NCBI GenBank assembly: GCA_028532985.1
Contig: JANCIK010000010.1
Span: 1,116,001-1,180,000, forward strand
Length of the DNA stretch: 64,000 nt
Source: Stropharia rugosoannulata
Lineage: Eukaryota > Basidiomycota > Agaricomycetes > Agaricales > Strophariaceae
Direction: 5' to 3'
Shown: in pieces, positions 1 through 12,169 of the stretch
Layout of the letters: every line of letters begins with the position of its first letter
Numbering within the stretch: the first letter of the stretch is position 1
Position numbers and translations under genes: made by a program
The notes under the pieces: model-generated
Seen by the model: the letters and a program-made list of their open reading frames with translations, nothing else
Told to the model about the DNA's origin: nothing
The model's database searches: none

Positions 1-2057
1 TTGGTCAAAGACGATGCAAAGCCTTGGAGCAGATGATGCACAATCCGTTAATTGCATGTTCTCCTCTTCTCTGATCCCTGTCCATCGATCCACCTCCTTC
101 CCTGCATAATTTTCGGATCTAACCACTAGGTATAGACGACTGACCCAACCCACCTCGCCAGGAGACAGGGCGAGCCATTCCTATCCGTCTGTCAGTTTCC
201 CGCCATATACCCTCCCTCCCTTCGGTCAAGGTGACTGAGGCGAGACACTCGCTTTCCCTAGAGAAAGGAGCGGGCAAGATTGGTCGAAGACGATGCAAAG
301 CCGAAGAGCTGTCCATTGATATTGATTCACCTTTTTCCCTACATTAGTTCTGGATCTATCCAGTAGGTTCCAACGCATTCATTGCATGTTGAATTTATGC
401 TTGGGCCCACATTTGGGTTGCCGTAGTAAGGGCGCGTATAGCCACCCCAGATTTATGATCGTCTCCTTTTTTTGCTACTGCAGATATGTAGCGACACGCG
501 GAAGACAATAGAGCGGACGGAGCACAGTCCAGTTGCCTCCCCTCTGCTCCCGGGTCATGGATACATCCGCTACATGAGAACACACCCGGCCTCACCGCCT
601 CCTATACCTCGTCCTGAAGTACACCACGACGATCCCGAACCTGGGGAACTGAAAGCACGATGTTATCCACGAATTCAGCATGGATGACATTCGCTTCTTG
701 CTCCCGCATTCACGGTCTCTCAAGGACGCTGTTGCTGTTTTGCAGTTGAGTCAGTTGAGTCGTGCTCGCGGCTGCGTACAATTCGGAGAATCATAATTAA
801 CATACACGTACTTGGGTTATTCTGGGACCTGTAGCATGATTTGGACTTGATGCCGAGCCCATTTGTTGTCCCGGTGTCCTCTGTCTCCTCCAACGCATCC
901 CGCTCGTCCGAGTTCCGTAGTGAATGAAACATTGAAGCTGTCATGCGGAGATGAGGGAATCTGAAGGGGAGGACGTGCGCATGCAGAGAAAGATGTTTCA
1001 CACAGGATTTGCACGCATATAAGCGGGATAGCAAGCAGGACGTACACCTAACGTGAGACCAACGTGAGACGGGCGGGTCATCTTTCACGGTTTCTCGAAT
1101 AATTGGACTGGTCCAAGTACCTAGGCGTATGGGTGATTGTCTGTGATTGTGCTTGAGCTTGAACGCATGAGCAATGGATGGCGCCGCATTGGGTGAGTCA
1201 TCTAGTCAGTAGACCGCGCATAGAGAACTAAGAGAGACGCAGAAGCAGAGAACGCCAAGGAAGCCGCATTATTTGGAATGCTCGACGGGCTATGACGTAA
1301 GCACGGCCCACATACGCGCCCTGCTCTTCCTTCCACCCACAACACCTCACCAACGAATCCCGCTTCCGCGGCTCTGCTCCAAAGTCCAGATTCTGTTCTG
1401 CCTCTGCACCTGCATTTTGAGTTCGCCCCTACCCCGCCCCCACCACATCTCACCGCGTCTCGAGGTACGCCATGATATCGAGTCCAATACCGCGCATGCA
1501 CCACCCTATTTGCTTCCCGCCCGCCTTTATCCCTACGTCCTGTTGACCCTAAGCATGCCCTGGACACAGTCTACCCTCTAAATCTATTCATGTCATGGTT
1601 GTGGCGCCATCTTCCCCGGCTTCCCTGCAGAGATGCAACGTTGGAGTGCATGACGTATACCGCTGGCCTTTCCCAAAGTTGTTTTACATCGTTTCTGAAT
1701 TGGTACCCGCTGTCTCTAGCTATCAAGTCTCTGCATCTCCCCGGCTGGTACAGGTTTCCGACACACATAATAATTTGTGCATACACGTCGCATGCCCGCC
1801 TCCTGGGTTAACTATTAAAATGGCACAGTAGTATGCGGGAAAAAGATAGATGCAGCGCCTCAAAGTCGACTGATGTGCGCTTGTGTCGGGTCCATGCACG
1901 GTTGCATCCTGGACACCGTGCTCGGTCCATGTTTGTTGGGATCCCAATATTTTTGCCTTTCGTGTGTGTCCTTATTGGCGTGCTTCCTCTGTGCAGCACG
2001 TTAATTCTTCCCCCTATGCATGACCATGCTCGCATGGATGTATGCTCATGGCAATAC
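1..2057. repeat. Diverged repeat family, tract A1
   Basis: This stretch shares long blocks, in the same orientation, with 14.5-15.6 kb and 22.0-22.8 kb. Shared landmarks are the block around 165-200 (repeated near 14570 and 22083), the block around 280-300 (near 14713 and 22220) and the block around 395-480 (near 14830 and 22400). No protein-coding gene could be read; the ORFs are short, overlap on both strands and have no recognisable domain. No LTR, reverse transcriptase or transposase was seen. Copies are diverged by many point changes, so the family is not young. The tract is cut by the hAT-like element starting at 2066. Confidence 0.7.
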
Positions 2058-2065
2058 ACACGGCA

Positions 2066-2866
2066 TATGGTGAGTTATTTGCACCACAATTCCCACGGCG
2101 CGCGACTCATTGATGGCACCGCCGCGCGCAACTCAACGGGTTCGACAGGTTATTATTTTGACTGCTACATCCCAGAGCAACCCATACTTACCTCATATTA
2201 TGTGCTCTGCATATTATATTGTATCAAGAAGTAGAGTTGATTGTAGTTTAATGTTGGTTTAATGACATTTTGTACCTATGATGGGATTTGCCGAAATATT
2301 CCCACGACTTGCCCGCCGCGCGCGACTCTCTGAAGGACTGCCGCGCGCGACTCAAACCAAGTGGTCATTTTCAAATGCACCATTATTTGTTTTTTTATGA
2401 ATAGTAACAGTATATGTGTGGTACATACAGTATGAGTACACAGATTCCACAGTAATATGAGGAAATACATCCATGTTTGAGAAGGAACTACTACTGAAAT
2501 TTGATTAAAATATGTGCCTAAGTCCCCATGAATTGAATTGAAAGTATTTGAGCTAAAAAGGAGGAGATATATAGCTTCATTGTGTACTCAAATGCTATCA
2601 TTTATGGCTGATATTGAATGGCTTAGTGCAGTTGTAAGTACAAAAAAGCAGGAAAAACTCGCCTTGTATGCCTCTCAAAGGGATTGATAACCACAAACTC
2701 CAGTAATTTACTATTAATACAATACATATACCTACATATACTTTATTTCTACTCTAAACACCCAGGATATAGTGAAACAAGCACTGTCCCCTCACTTTGA
2801 GTCGCGCGCGGCAGTGCCATCAATGAGTCGCGCGCCGTGGGAATTGTGGTGCAAATAACTCACCAT
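2066..2866. mobile_element. hAT-like non-autonomous DNA transposon (MITE), 801 bp
   Basis: The ends are near-perfect inverted repeats of about 65-70 bp: the left end reads TATGGTGAGTTATTTGCACC and the right end is its reverse complement. An 8-bp direct duplication, ACACGGCA, flanks it at 2058-2065 and 2867-2874. Eight-bp target duplications are typical of the hAT superfamily. GC-rich motifs of the type GCGCGCGACTC recur near both ends (about 2097, 2122, 2803, 2824) and internally (about 2315, 2340). They look like subterminal transposase-binding repeats. No transposase ORF is present, so mobility would need a transposase from elsewhere. The matching TIRs and intact duplication suggest a fairly recent insertion. 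Confidence 0.85.
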
Positions 2867-2874
2867 ACACGGCA

Positions 2875-4218
2875 GCATGGCGGAGCTTTCCTCACACATT
2901 GCTACACATCTTACCAGTGTTTGTACGTGGTATGAAAAACAGTGTTCAAGCGCTCATACATGGTTGATCGTTTGTCACCATTCTCCGCGATAGACGTGAA
3001 CAAGCGGGTACTACAGCATCTCCGCTGCTTCTCATCGTTAACGCCCATTGTTAGTGCGCAGAGCCTTCTTTCCTCCCATCCCCGTTCGTTTTGACTAGTA
3101 CAAATACACCATACCTTCTCGTGTCCGTTATCTGACTGTGCCCTATCGAGAGATTATACCCTTCACGACCATCTCACAAAATGTTTCTTACACATATACG
3201 TATTGCTATCCCGGTGTTCAAGCTCGCGTTGCCTGATGTCCATACATCACTGTCTACACCGGCGTTCTCGATCTGCGGTCGCATCCATACGGTCATGGCT
3301 CCCAAATCGAGCTTAACCTGGACCCGGGTCCCAACCGCAGGCTGGGTGAATGCATCAGCGAGAGCGTAAGAGCGTGCTCGTACGCTGGAGTTATGCCAAC
3401 TTTGTAGTAGACCGAGCCGCGGGAAGGCTACGCAACGAACAAGTAGACCAGGCATTGCTAGCCTTAAACCATACATGATATTATCAAGCTACTCATATAA
3501 TTATATACATAGCTCAATGTGTGATATTGGTGAAAGAAATTGTAAATTTCTTACAATGCTAATCAGATCCTTGGAGTATACGACCGCACATTGTCCGACG
3601 CTACCTTATGAACGAATGTTTGGTAAGATGGAAGTGTCCGCATACCACTTCGTGCGACGGGTTAATTGAAATAATGATACAAATGACTAGAATGGAATAC
3701 ACCGTCTCGTTCTATCAGGCTGGAGAGTCAGAAGAAGTGCAATGCGGGGAGACTTACTGGCATCGTTAGGAAGAGAAGCAGTTGGGTCAACCTGTCTTAG
3801 TGAATCATATGGTCATTGATATTAAATCTCGTTCACTGGAACACTGAAGAAAGCGCGCAGATGACTAGATAAAAATCTGTGGAACTACTTCCTCTACCAA
3901 ACAAGGCCAGAGAGTTTGATAGCCCCATTAATTTCATATAACTCGGTTACCTGACGTATACCTGCTTCTTTGGACTAAACAAAACGCAACATTCTGCGTT
4001 GTTCTACATTTATCCAAGATGCAAACGTGTGAACAGAAAATGTAATAATAAACTGGCTTTACGTATGCTGAGATGTATAAAATGTCTTGAAATCGTGAAG
4101 GACCTCATTCAGTGCTGCAGAGTACGAATAACTGTAAGCGACCTTCACTCCTGCTCTGATAAAACACGCCAACTCACACATTACACAGTGCACCCACTTG
4201 ATAAACCAACAACCAACC
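2875..4218. other. Intergenic, no gene recognised
   Basis: No ORF with a recognisable domain or convincing exon structure was found here. The last 150 bases before 4219 probably hold the promoter of the small gene that follows, with a TATA-like TATAAAA at about 4076. The rest appears unremarkable and fairly AT-rich. Confidence 0.5.
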
Positions 4219-4446
4219 ATGGGCAACATTACCATTATGAACAACACCAGTTCGGACATCAATGTCCGCGTCACAAAGAACAACGAGGATGGCCAAGATA
4301 CGTTCTTCACTGTCACCGCAAGGGGAGGCGTCGAATCGTGGGCGAGGAACAACTGGCAAGTCGTCTTCATTGCCAAGAGCCAGGCGGGAGGGTCGGCCCT
4401 TCAAGTTCTCCTTGGTGTCCCAGGCCAGACTATCCACGTCAACTGA
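4219..4446 (+). CDS. Small 75-aa protein of unknown function, beta-rich
   Basis: This single-exon ORF starts at ATG 4219 (context ACCATGG) and ends with TGA at 4444-4446. In-frame upstream codons exist but contain no ATG. The protein begins MGNITIMNN and ends GQTIHVN. Hydrophobic and polar residues alternate along most of its length, consistent with beta strands. It has no signal peptide, no cysteine and no transmembrane segment, so it is probably cytosolic. I do not recognise a named family, although the pattern (N-terminal NITI-NN, central SWARNNWQV, a late LLGVPGQ) looks like an ordered domain and not random translation. It lies alone between repeat tracts, near the NLR block; any functional link is only positional. 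Confidence 0.6.
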   Translation: MGNITIMNNTSSDINVRVTKNNEDGQDTFFTVTARGGVESWARNNWQVVFIAKSQAGGSALQVLLGVPGQTIHVN

Positions 4447-4939
4447 TAGTCTAGTCTAGTCGGTGTATATCCATGTTCTGAAGCTGAGCCAGGCGTGCAA
4501 AGCAAAGATGTATAACCTCCTTTCTCTCAACTAGTATACCCGTAGTAGGCCTGTGGTCATATGCTGAAGCGGTACATACTGGCACGCACATTGTATTAAA
4601 AACCACATTTTTAGTTGTCATTCATATTCTTGCGAGAAATTTACAGCCGGGGTAAGGTTTCGGTGACACCCATTAGAGCATTTTAACTGTTCAAACTTAC
4701 AGGGTACGATTAAGAGGGGAAGAAAGGCTGTGGCCAGACGGGGCGGGTACCGAAAGGTGGGACAGTGCCGCGTGGTGTTTACCGTAGGGCGCGGGAGTCG
4801 CGGGGCATGCCAGTCCAACTGGGACCAAGTATTGAGTCCGTTAGCACATTTGATGGGCCGAGCGATGGGGAACATCAGGATGGACACAGAGCCTCCGTAC
4901 TATAGTCAGTTGTACACCTCAAGCAAGAAACAAGAAGGG
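4447..4939. other. Intergenic, no gene recognised
   Basis: This is the 3' flank of the small gene and the approach to the next repeat tract. Nothing else can be supported. Confidence 0.4.
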
Positions 4940-5212
4940 CAGGCATAAAGAGACGTGGAGGCAGTGAAGGGCGGACGCCAAGAATACTTACGCATTCGCG
5001 TTGCTTGGAATCCCCGATGGTGCCAATTGATGACGTAAGTAAGTGTACGCGCTCTGCTCCTGCTCTTGCCTGCTCTTGCCTTGTTCCCTGTTTTGTTTTT
5101 CCGCTACAACCACACTACAACATCTCCCCAACCACGACTGCAACTCACGAAACATGAAGGAATGCCCAGTAGTCATGGTAAGCACGCATACATCGACTAC
5201 GACCCATCCTGT

Positions 5213-6170
5213 CAGTGTTGTGCGAGTCATTGACTAGTCAATGACTCAAGGTGACTAGTCACCATTAGTCAAGTGACTAGTCAAATGACTAGTCAAATGG
5301 CGCGGTTTGACAGGTGGCTGTGCGGTCACCACATAAATATAGATACAATATGGATAAGCAGTACAAGTCGTCAATAGCTAGTACATTAAGACTGTAATAT
5401 CGCATAGATAAACCAATAATATCCAATAGAACACAGATTTACATCCCTAATAAGACCTGAGCAGTGGTTTCATCAATTTCCGTGTCTAAATCACCATCAC
5501 CATCCATATCTAATAGTTCATACATCTCCAGCTCCTCATTAAAGCTATGAAGAGCAAAGTGCTCGAACTGCAGGGCCCAGTAATTATCGTCAAAATGGAA
5601 TAGGTCGGAAATCTTGGTATCCTTGTAGATATCATCAGGTTCTTCTGTAGATGCAGTGTCGGTTTCCGGTATATCTATATCCAACTCCCAGACAGGCTGG
5701 CCTGGTCAGATTGTCCTGTGGATTTGCTAGGATGATTTATGAAGTGCGAGTTGTACCATTTAAGTTGAACAGCAGGCATTGTAGGGTGATAATGACACCG
5801 GACTGCAAGTTTTCCTAGCTTTTATACTATTTTACAGTTCTTTTTTGGCTCAATTGCAGCTCTTATTTTACACAAATCAATCAGTTTAATCATGATATAT
5901 CATTCTAAGAGTTCCACCATCTGTTAAACTATCACTACCAGAGTTTTGAGGGGTGTTTTTGTTGAACAAAATCAAACGACGATGGCGTCAATGTTAATCT
6001 ACGCAGAAAAGCCCATATATTCCCACCTTTCTCAAACCTTCCCACCCATGGCATCTCGGCCATCAGATGACTAGTCATTCACTAGTCAAATCAACGCGAT
6101 GACTAGTCATTTGACTAGTCACCGTCATTTGACTACATCAATTTGACTAGTCAATGACTGGCCAACACTG
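5213..6170. mobile_element. hAT-like non-autonomous DNA transposon, 958 bp
   Basis: Both ends begin CAGTGTTG, a hAT-like terminus, and continue as inverted repeats of about 28 bp containing GTCATTGACTAGTCAA. A perfect 8-bp target duplication, CATCCTGT, flanks it at 5205-5212 and 6171-6178. Many copies of ACTAGTCA and related words crowd both subterminal regions (5230-5300 and 6065-6160), as expected for transposase-binding clusters. It is inserted in repeat tract A2. Only a short acidic minus-strand ORF lies inside, so the element is non-autonomous or a deletion derivative. Confidence 0.87.
5439..5684 (-). pseudogene. Residual acidic ORF inside the hAT-like element
   Basis: An open frame of about 80 codons runs on the minus strand within the 5213-6170 transposon and has no in-frame ATG at its 5' limit. 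It is strongly acidic (runs such as DMDGDGDLD and TEEPDD) and ends TTAQVLLGM before a stop. Acidic stretches occur in some transposase termini, so a remnant of the parent transposase is possible. No DDE or zinc-finger motif is visible, and I cannot assign it. It could equally be chance coding in a non-autonomous element. Confidence 0.3.
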
Positions 6171-8040
6171 CATCCTGTTGCACCCATTACTGCAGATAGA
6201 GATGGTGGAAGGCAAGACGGTACACAGTCCTGACCGCTCACGCTTTGGTCACGACCCATGGTTCTGATTCTATTTCTGTGTTTGAGTTCGTGCCCGTCTC
6301 TCACCGCGCCCTGAAGCTTGAAGTCTGAAGTCAACCTGAAGCCCCTTCTCCGATACCGAGCCCGGGACCACACACCTACCACCCTAGTCAAGAAATGGAA
6401 CACATCTGAACTGTCCTTGTCTCGTGTCCACTCTCTCCCTGCACATCTCCTGTTCTCGCATGTCTCCGTCGTCCTCTCTTCCTCTCCCCCTGAGGCCTGA
6501 AAACATGACATTGTCGTCTGTCTGTATGCCTTGAAGCTTGAAGCTTGAATCCGTGTTGCTTTGGTTCGCTTACACCATCACTGCAGCCGTATCCGAGGCT
6601 CACTATCGTACAATCCTCTCGTTCGCGACCGTGTCCCCCGCCTCGACCACGCCACCTACTGCGTTCAGGAGCTCGTCACGAGCTCTAGCCCGGGACCGCT
6701 CACACACCACCCCAGCGTCTGAGGCCTGCATGAATGTTCATTTTTTCCACGTTCTCCGCTGCTATACCATGGATGTACTCCTGCGACCTTGTCACTCTGC
6801 ATCCTGGTCCCTACGCCTGTCCCTCCGCATGCCCCTGCATCGCAGCCTTACCTCGCCACATGTCTCACCATTCCCTAAAGCTGCTCTAACACAGATTCCA
6901 GGGTGACCCGCCCACCACCCTAACAACGAAGTGGAATGCATCCACTCCATTTTCTCGAATCTATCCTCATCTCCCGTCTAGTCTCTATCTATGCATCCCA
7001 TATTTCCGCAGCTCTCCGCCGTCCCCTCCTCTCCCCGTGAAGACGCGACACTGGCGGAGGTGGCGCACTCATGGTTTCGCATCCATTATGATCTTCCTTT
7101 AAATTGGTTCGAAGTTCGATTGGCTCCATAGCCGCTTCTCTTCCTTAGACCGGTGACCGTTCCCTATTTGTCGTTCATTTGTCTACTAGTTCTGTGATAT
7201 ACGCATGTCTACAACCACTAAGAAATGTGACTACGAGCTCGCACCGGCCACATCTACACCTGGACCTTCCTCTCCCGAGTCTCACTGCTGCGAAGCCCGT
7301 ACGTTCTCGTCCACGCCCCCACCGCGACCAAGCGTCTCATCACGTCATGCGGTACTTCGTGAGCTCGATCCTGGGACCGCTCGCGCACCATCTTAGCCAT
7401 CCCGCTTCAGTGGTCTTCACCAACAGCATCTACTTTCTTTCCCCCCGTGGTCCCTCCGTAACGCGCCCCCTCCCCGCCCCGGACACAGCCGGCTTCAAAA
7501 TGTATGTGCGTCGCGCTTGCGCGGCCATTCTCGGTAACGTGACTCCAGAGTATACAGCGCGTCCTGCTGGCCTTGACTGCCGACCGTTTACGTTGTTTCT
7601 GAATCCTTGTCCGCGCCTCGTCCTGGTCAAGTCTGTGCATCCGCACCTTGCTATCCCGGCCCCAAGTCGGATTATGCACCCGCTTCTGGTTATGTCCCTG
7701 CATTTGAGTTCGCTTTCGTGTCTATACGCCCCCTCCGCGGTCGTGCTACTCACGCTCATCTCCGGCCTATGGCCTATGGTAATGCAGCGACAGGCGCGGT
7801 TAACAGACTAAGAGGCGACTTCCTTAGTTCCCGTAGGTGGTTGATTGTTGGCCCATATCCGTCCACGCGGTCCTTGCAATCACGAACTACGATTTGTGCA
7901 TGTATGCATGCACCCCTGCCCGTCCGGATACGATGTGGGTGTCTCTAATCCGTCTATGCTGTCTGAGCTTACCCATGTCTAGTTCCCTGTACCTCGGGCT
8001 CCTCGTCCTCTAGGCCTGACCGCGTGTATACTTATTGGGT

Positions 8041-9035
8041 GATTAACCCAGATAGTAGGCATCACTAGTGCAGCGGGCCAAAGCAGGAGGGAGCGGACGA
8101 CGCGGTCGCTGCAGATGCGCAGATGGTGAGGGGAGGCGCACATCGTTTATGCGCACGCGCAAGTAATGTGCATGGCCGGGGTATTGAGCAGTGGACGATA
8201 CCGTTTCTGTATGTAGCGCGGCTTTGTGCAACGCAGCTGGGTAGCAAGACGCGTGTATTGAGAAGGCGGAGGAACGAACATTGCGCAATATAATGCATAT
8301 GAACTTGCCTTTTCCTTCGCATGAATATCCCCTCGCTTCGAGCACGTCCCTCAACAGGTATCTCTTAGGACGTCGTGACCGATTGCGAAGTTGATCAAGC
8401 TACACCGACGTCCGAAGTCAGCAAGGACAGTACTAGGAATTCTGCTTCCTATGCGCTCTCTCCCCTATGTACCATTGTGCGCGAATCCCCGCTCATAGCA
8501 GAGCGTCGGTGATCCCATTTCCATGCTTTACCCTCATCATCTACTGAAGACGCGATGCTGAAAAATATGGCGCGTACATTGCGTTGATCCCATCTTTCCC
8601 CGGTGTGGACCCGTAGTTCCTCCTGGTCATCAGTCAATTCCCCGCATAAGCATTCAAAGACGCGTTCCCCGATGTGCGTACATGCTCCAAAAATTAAGTT
8701 ATGCGCGAGCATTCATTCGCACCTACGTTTTCGGCCTACCCTCTCTCCTTCCCAGTCTCACTGCTGTATCGATCCCGGTTCTCCAGCCGGCCAGCCGAGT
8801 CTGTCATGCCCCTCTCTCTCCTGCGCACTAGCAATGCCCTCTGTGTCCATGCCTATTTCCCGGCTAGACATCATATCTTGAGTGACTTGAAACTCAATTA
8901 ACGACTCGCTCGGTCCCATCCACCGCCGCTCCTGAACAGGTGACCGAACAGACCTGGTTCCTCTTTTCCAGTACTTAAACTTGGACTCAGTATGGTTTGT
9001 GCACAGGGAACGCCATGAATACAGAAATAGAAAAG
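8041..9035. other. Intergenic, no gene recognised
   Basis: Short ORFs occur on both strands without domain content. From about 9020 the sequence becomes alignable with 17596 onward, which marks the 3' boundary of the duplicated NLR segment. Confidence 0.4.
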
Positions 9036-10763
9036 CTAATAGAGTAAGGGCTTTTCAATGTCACCAATGCGACCATTGGCTAGTGCTTGAATATTACGTT
9101 CACATTTTAACTTTTGCTGCTCTCCCTCGCGCTGAGATTGTACCTTTCCAAACTGTACCTGAGCCTCGGTGTAGAGTTGGATTGCTTGATCTATATCCCC
9201 TCGTTTGGTAGAGAAATAAGCAAACTTATCCAGAACCTGTGCAATGTTCAGGAATGAGCCTTCAATTTGTGCAAAGTTGAGGGACTTTTGAAGGGCATGT
9301 TCGGCCTCGTCATAGCGCTCCAGGACTATCGAGTAAGATGCCTGTAGGCGAAAAATTGAGCCAGTCCATACGGCGCCGAGACCATGCAGTTCTGCAATTT
9401 CTAGTGCTTGGTGACATAAGTCAAGTGCAAGTTCGTAGTTTCTGCTCCTTGCTTCTATCCTCGCCAATTGTTCGAGACAAGAAACAGTGCTGCCCGGACA
9501 CTCTAACATCTTGAATACATCCAACGCGTTGGTTAATATTGTTCGAGCACTGTCCCTTTGGCCGCAATACTGCAGATACTGTGCAGATGCCAGCATGCCA
9601 CGAGCCATTTTGTATTCATTGCCCTTATCATGGAATAGCTCGTCCACTGCCTGCTCAACGAGTGATTTGACTGTCAGTCCTGGTGCTAAAGAGCCGGCTG
9701 AAAGCATGCAGACAAGCATCAGGCTACGGGTGCACTCGCCTGCCCACGCAAAATCTTCTATATCAATGAAGTGCTGATGGGCTTCGACATAATGATGATA
9801 GCTTGTGTGAAATTGACTAGCCGTGGCGTACATATCCGCAAGAATTTCGTGGGCTTCAGCTATGCAGCGACGGCTCTTGGTAGCTTCTGCAACTTTTAGA
9901 GCCAGCTGGGCAATCGTGATGCTGGGTTTGACCTTAATTAAATAGACACAAAACGCTACAAGAGCGTCGGCGCGCGGCAGACTTTCCTGGTCATTTTCGA
10001 CGTCATCCTGCAATAAGAGGACCTCTATGTTGTTGTGTTCCTCGGAAAGCGCTTTAAATCTTGCTCTGTAATCAGGCTCGTCGCCAATGTAGAATTTGTG
10101 TGCCAGCACAAAGTCTTGACAAGCACGTTGTACCTGTATTTTTACCTCCTTTGAGATAAGTCCGTGCTGATTCATGAATGCTTGAATCGTTGGAATGACA
10201 TAGACTCGGCTAGACTCTCCATCGTCACATTCTATAAGCGCCTTGCGCCGCAAATCACTGAGAGCACTGGACAGCGACTGTATTGAAGTAGCCCAAACTG
10301 ATTCCAGATTCCTGATTGTAGTCCCAAGTGGCAGCATCGACAGAATGGAGAGGATCTTTATTGCTGATTTCCCTCCGGTGTCATTTGCGCGGACCAGGTC
10401 TATAGAACGTTGAATACGGTCGTTCAGGCCGTTTAGCATCCCGGTTCCAGTCGAGGTCCATTCCTTTAGAAGAGATCCTGATGGCAGATATGATTCTTGA
10501 CCAGTGCGGGCCATAAGATTAATAGCCAACGGCACATATCCAACAGCGCGTGTGAGTTTGTCGACACCTGCTAAATCCGATGACAAAGACGGACACTCCG
10601 CCAAGAAAGCCTTTTGTGCAGCCAGGGCATCCAGCGGATGGAGGTGGTGATGCTTCCAGTCGATATCCTGCATGGGAGGAAATGCGGAGGTCATCGTGAC
10701 TAGCAGAGTAACATGGGAGATGTCGGCGACCCTGATTAGGATGTCACTAATTTTATCTCGTTC

Positions 10764-12169
10764 CACCTAATGCGACCACTTATGTGCACATATCTAGCTA
10801 ATTAGCACAGAACATGTGTGCAAGAAGTGTTCTTACTAGCACATGCTAACGTGCACAAGCCCTGCTAACGGGGTCCTGGTGCCACAATGCTTCTCGGAAG
10901 AACCGGCTTGCTTCTAGTTGCTGTTACACCCCACGACATCTCACGGCATGGGACTCTGGGACACGGCAGTCACAGCATTTCGGTGACCACCTAAATTCTT
11001 AATGCGGGCCGTCACCTGGATTTGTGACCGCGCCTGGGGCATGCAACGAAGCAGCAAATTCAAAGTGCGGTGGCACGCGCGCGCGCACAGGTATGCGGCG
11101 CATACAACTGCAAATCACTTTGTGTGCAACGGCAACCACTTCATTGTAATTAGAACTTTCACATGAACTATTTTCCATTAGAACTCTGGTTGGGTAAATG
11201 TATCCATTGAATTGTAAAATCCGGCTGCCTAGGACATCTCTACCTATTTAAATACCGGCTATATATGTCTTTAATGTATACAACAATCAGCAATCATCGA
11301 TAATCGTGGCCTATTAGATAAGAGTGTGGGGCAAGTGTCGGGATATTTAGTCTATGTTCTCACGCCTCGGACCTAGCTGACACCACGGAGTTGTCCTTCC
11401 ACCTGCTCGAGCGCGCGGACCCTTCATCTGCACAAGGGAGAGCACTGGCTACTAAGCATTTAAAATATTCCAAGAATCCCAACTAGCTCCCAACTTTAGG
11501 AACACTTGTTGCAGTAAGTCATGGCACCTCACTTCGGGTTCAAGCTGTCTGATCTTATGAAGTACTGGAGTGTGCGACGTCAATTTAAGATGACTTACAG
11601 TGAATATGAATTCAATGTACAATCTGTTTGTGTCAGTTCTGTCTTCCAGAGAAGTCTTATAATGGTATGATAGCAATATGCCAAGAAGTGTACGAAGTGA
11701 ATGGATGTGTACATATTTGAGCAGGATAGTCTATAGATGTTATATTATATGTACATGGGAGATAGTGAAATACAATAAACGTGTAGCTTGCATATAGGTT
11801 GAAAACAAGTAGTCATTTTTTAGGCCAGCTACTATATACTACTCAGTATGAGGTCGCAGACTCGCACTATTGCACACAAGTCGCACACGGGGTCGCATAC
11901 AGGTCGCACACGGGTCGCACACATTTATATTTATACGAGTGTTTGTACTGAATATACCTGATCATAGCCAATAAACGGCAATCCGTGCCGGACCGCAGCT
12001 GTAGCTGGCATACAGCCGTACTGTGCCGTGTGACGCCGAACAGGCGCTATCCACAATCACTGGTACGCGCACACTGTGCACATTACCACGTGCTTATGAG
12101 CACAAACCGTGCACAGGCTAACTGTGCTGGTTAGCACTACTGTGTGCACATAAATAGTAGTACTGGCTC
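10764..12169. mobile_element. hAT-like non-autonomous transposon inserted in NLR copy 1, 1406 bp
   Basis: A 7-bp direct duplication, CTCGTTC, lies at 10757-10763 and 12170-12176; it extends to 8 bp with one mismatch. The inverted ends are imperfect for the outer 17 bp and then share TATGTGCACA. Subterminal regions are packed with GTGCACA-like and GCTAAC words on both sides, as in other hAT elements. The interior lacks a transposase; its longest minus-strand ORF (11452-11676) has no recognisable domain. Boundaries are defined independently by comparison with the uninterrupted paralogue at about 19300-19340, which lacks this segment. Confidence 0.85.
11851..11922. repeat. Short tandem GGTCGCACAC-type repeat inside the transposon
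   Basis: About five imperfect copies of a unit close to GGTCGCACAC lie head to tail in the right-hand part of the element. They are distinct from the GTGCACA words at its very ends. They could be an internal protein-binding array or a slippage product; the sequence does not decide. Confidence 0.6.

Larger units (their letters stand above)
4940..8040. repeat. Diverged repeat family, tract A2 (hosts a hAT-like insertion)
   Basis: Blocks match tract B in the same order. The segment at 4970-5205 resembles 15430-15680, and 6630-6830 resembles 16130-16300, including the shared core AGCCCGGGACCGC. A motif close to CCTGCATTTGAGTTCGC recurs (about 7700 here, and about 1410, 16315 and 16860 elsewhere). 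The longest ORF (7179-7811, + strand) has biased Pro/Ser/Leu/Arg composition, an overlapping antisense ORF and no domain, so it is not called a gene. The 5213-6170 transposon interrupts the tract. Confidence 0.6.

Noticed and set aside
7179..7811. 210-codon plus-strand ORF in repeat tract A2
   Set aside because: It lies in a diverged repeat, has overlapping antisense ORFs and biased Pro/Ser/Arg composition, and lacks any domain; tract B shows no matching open frame.
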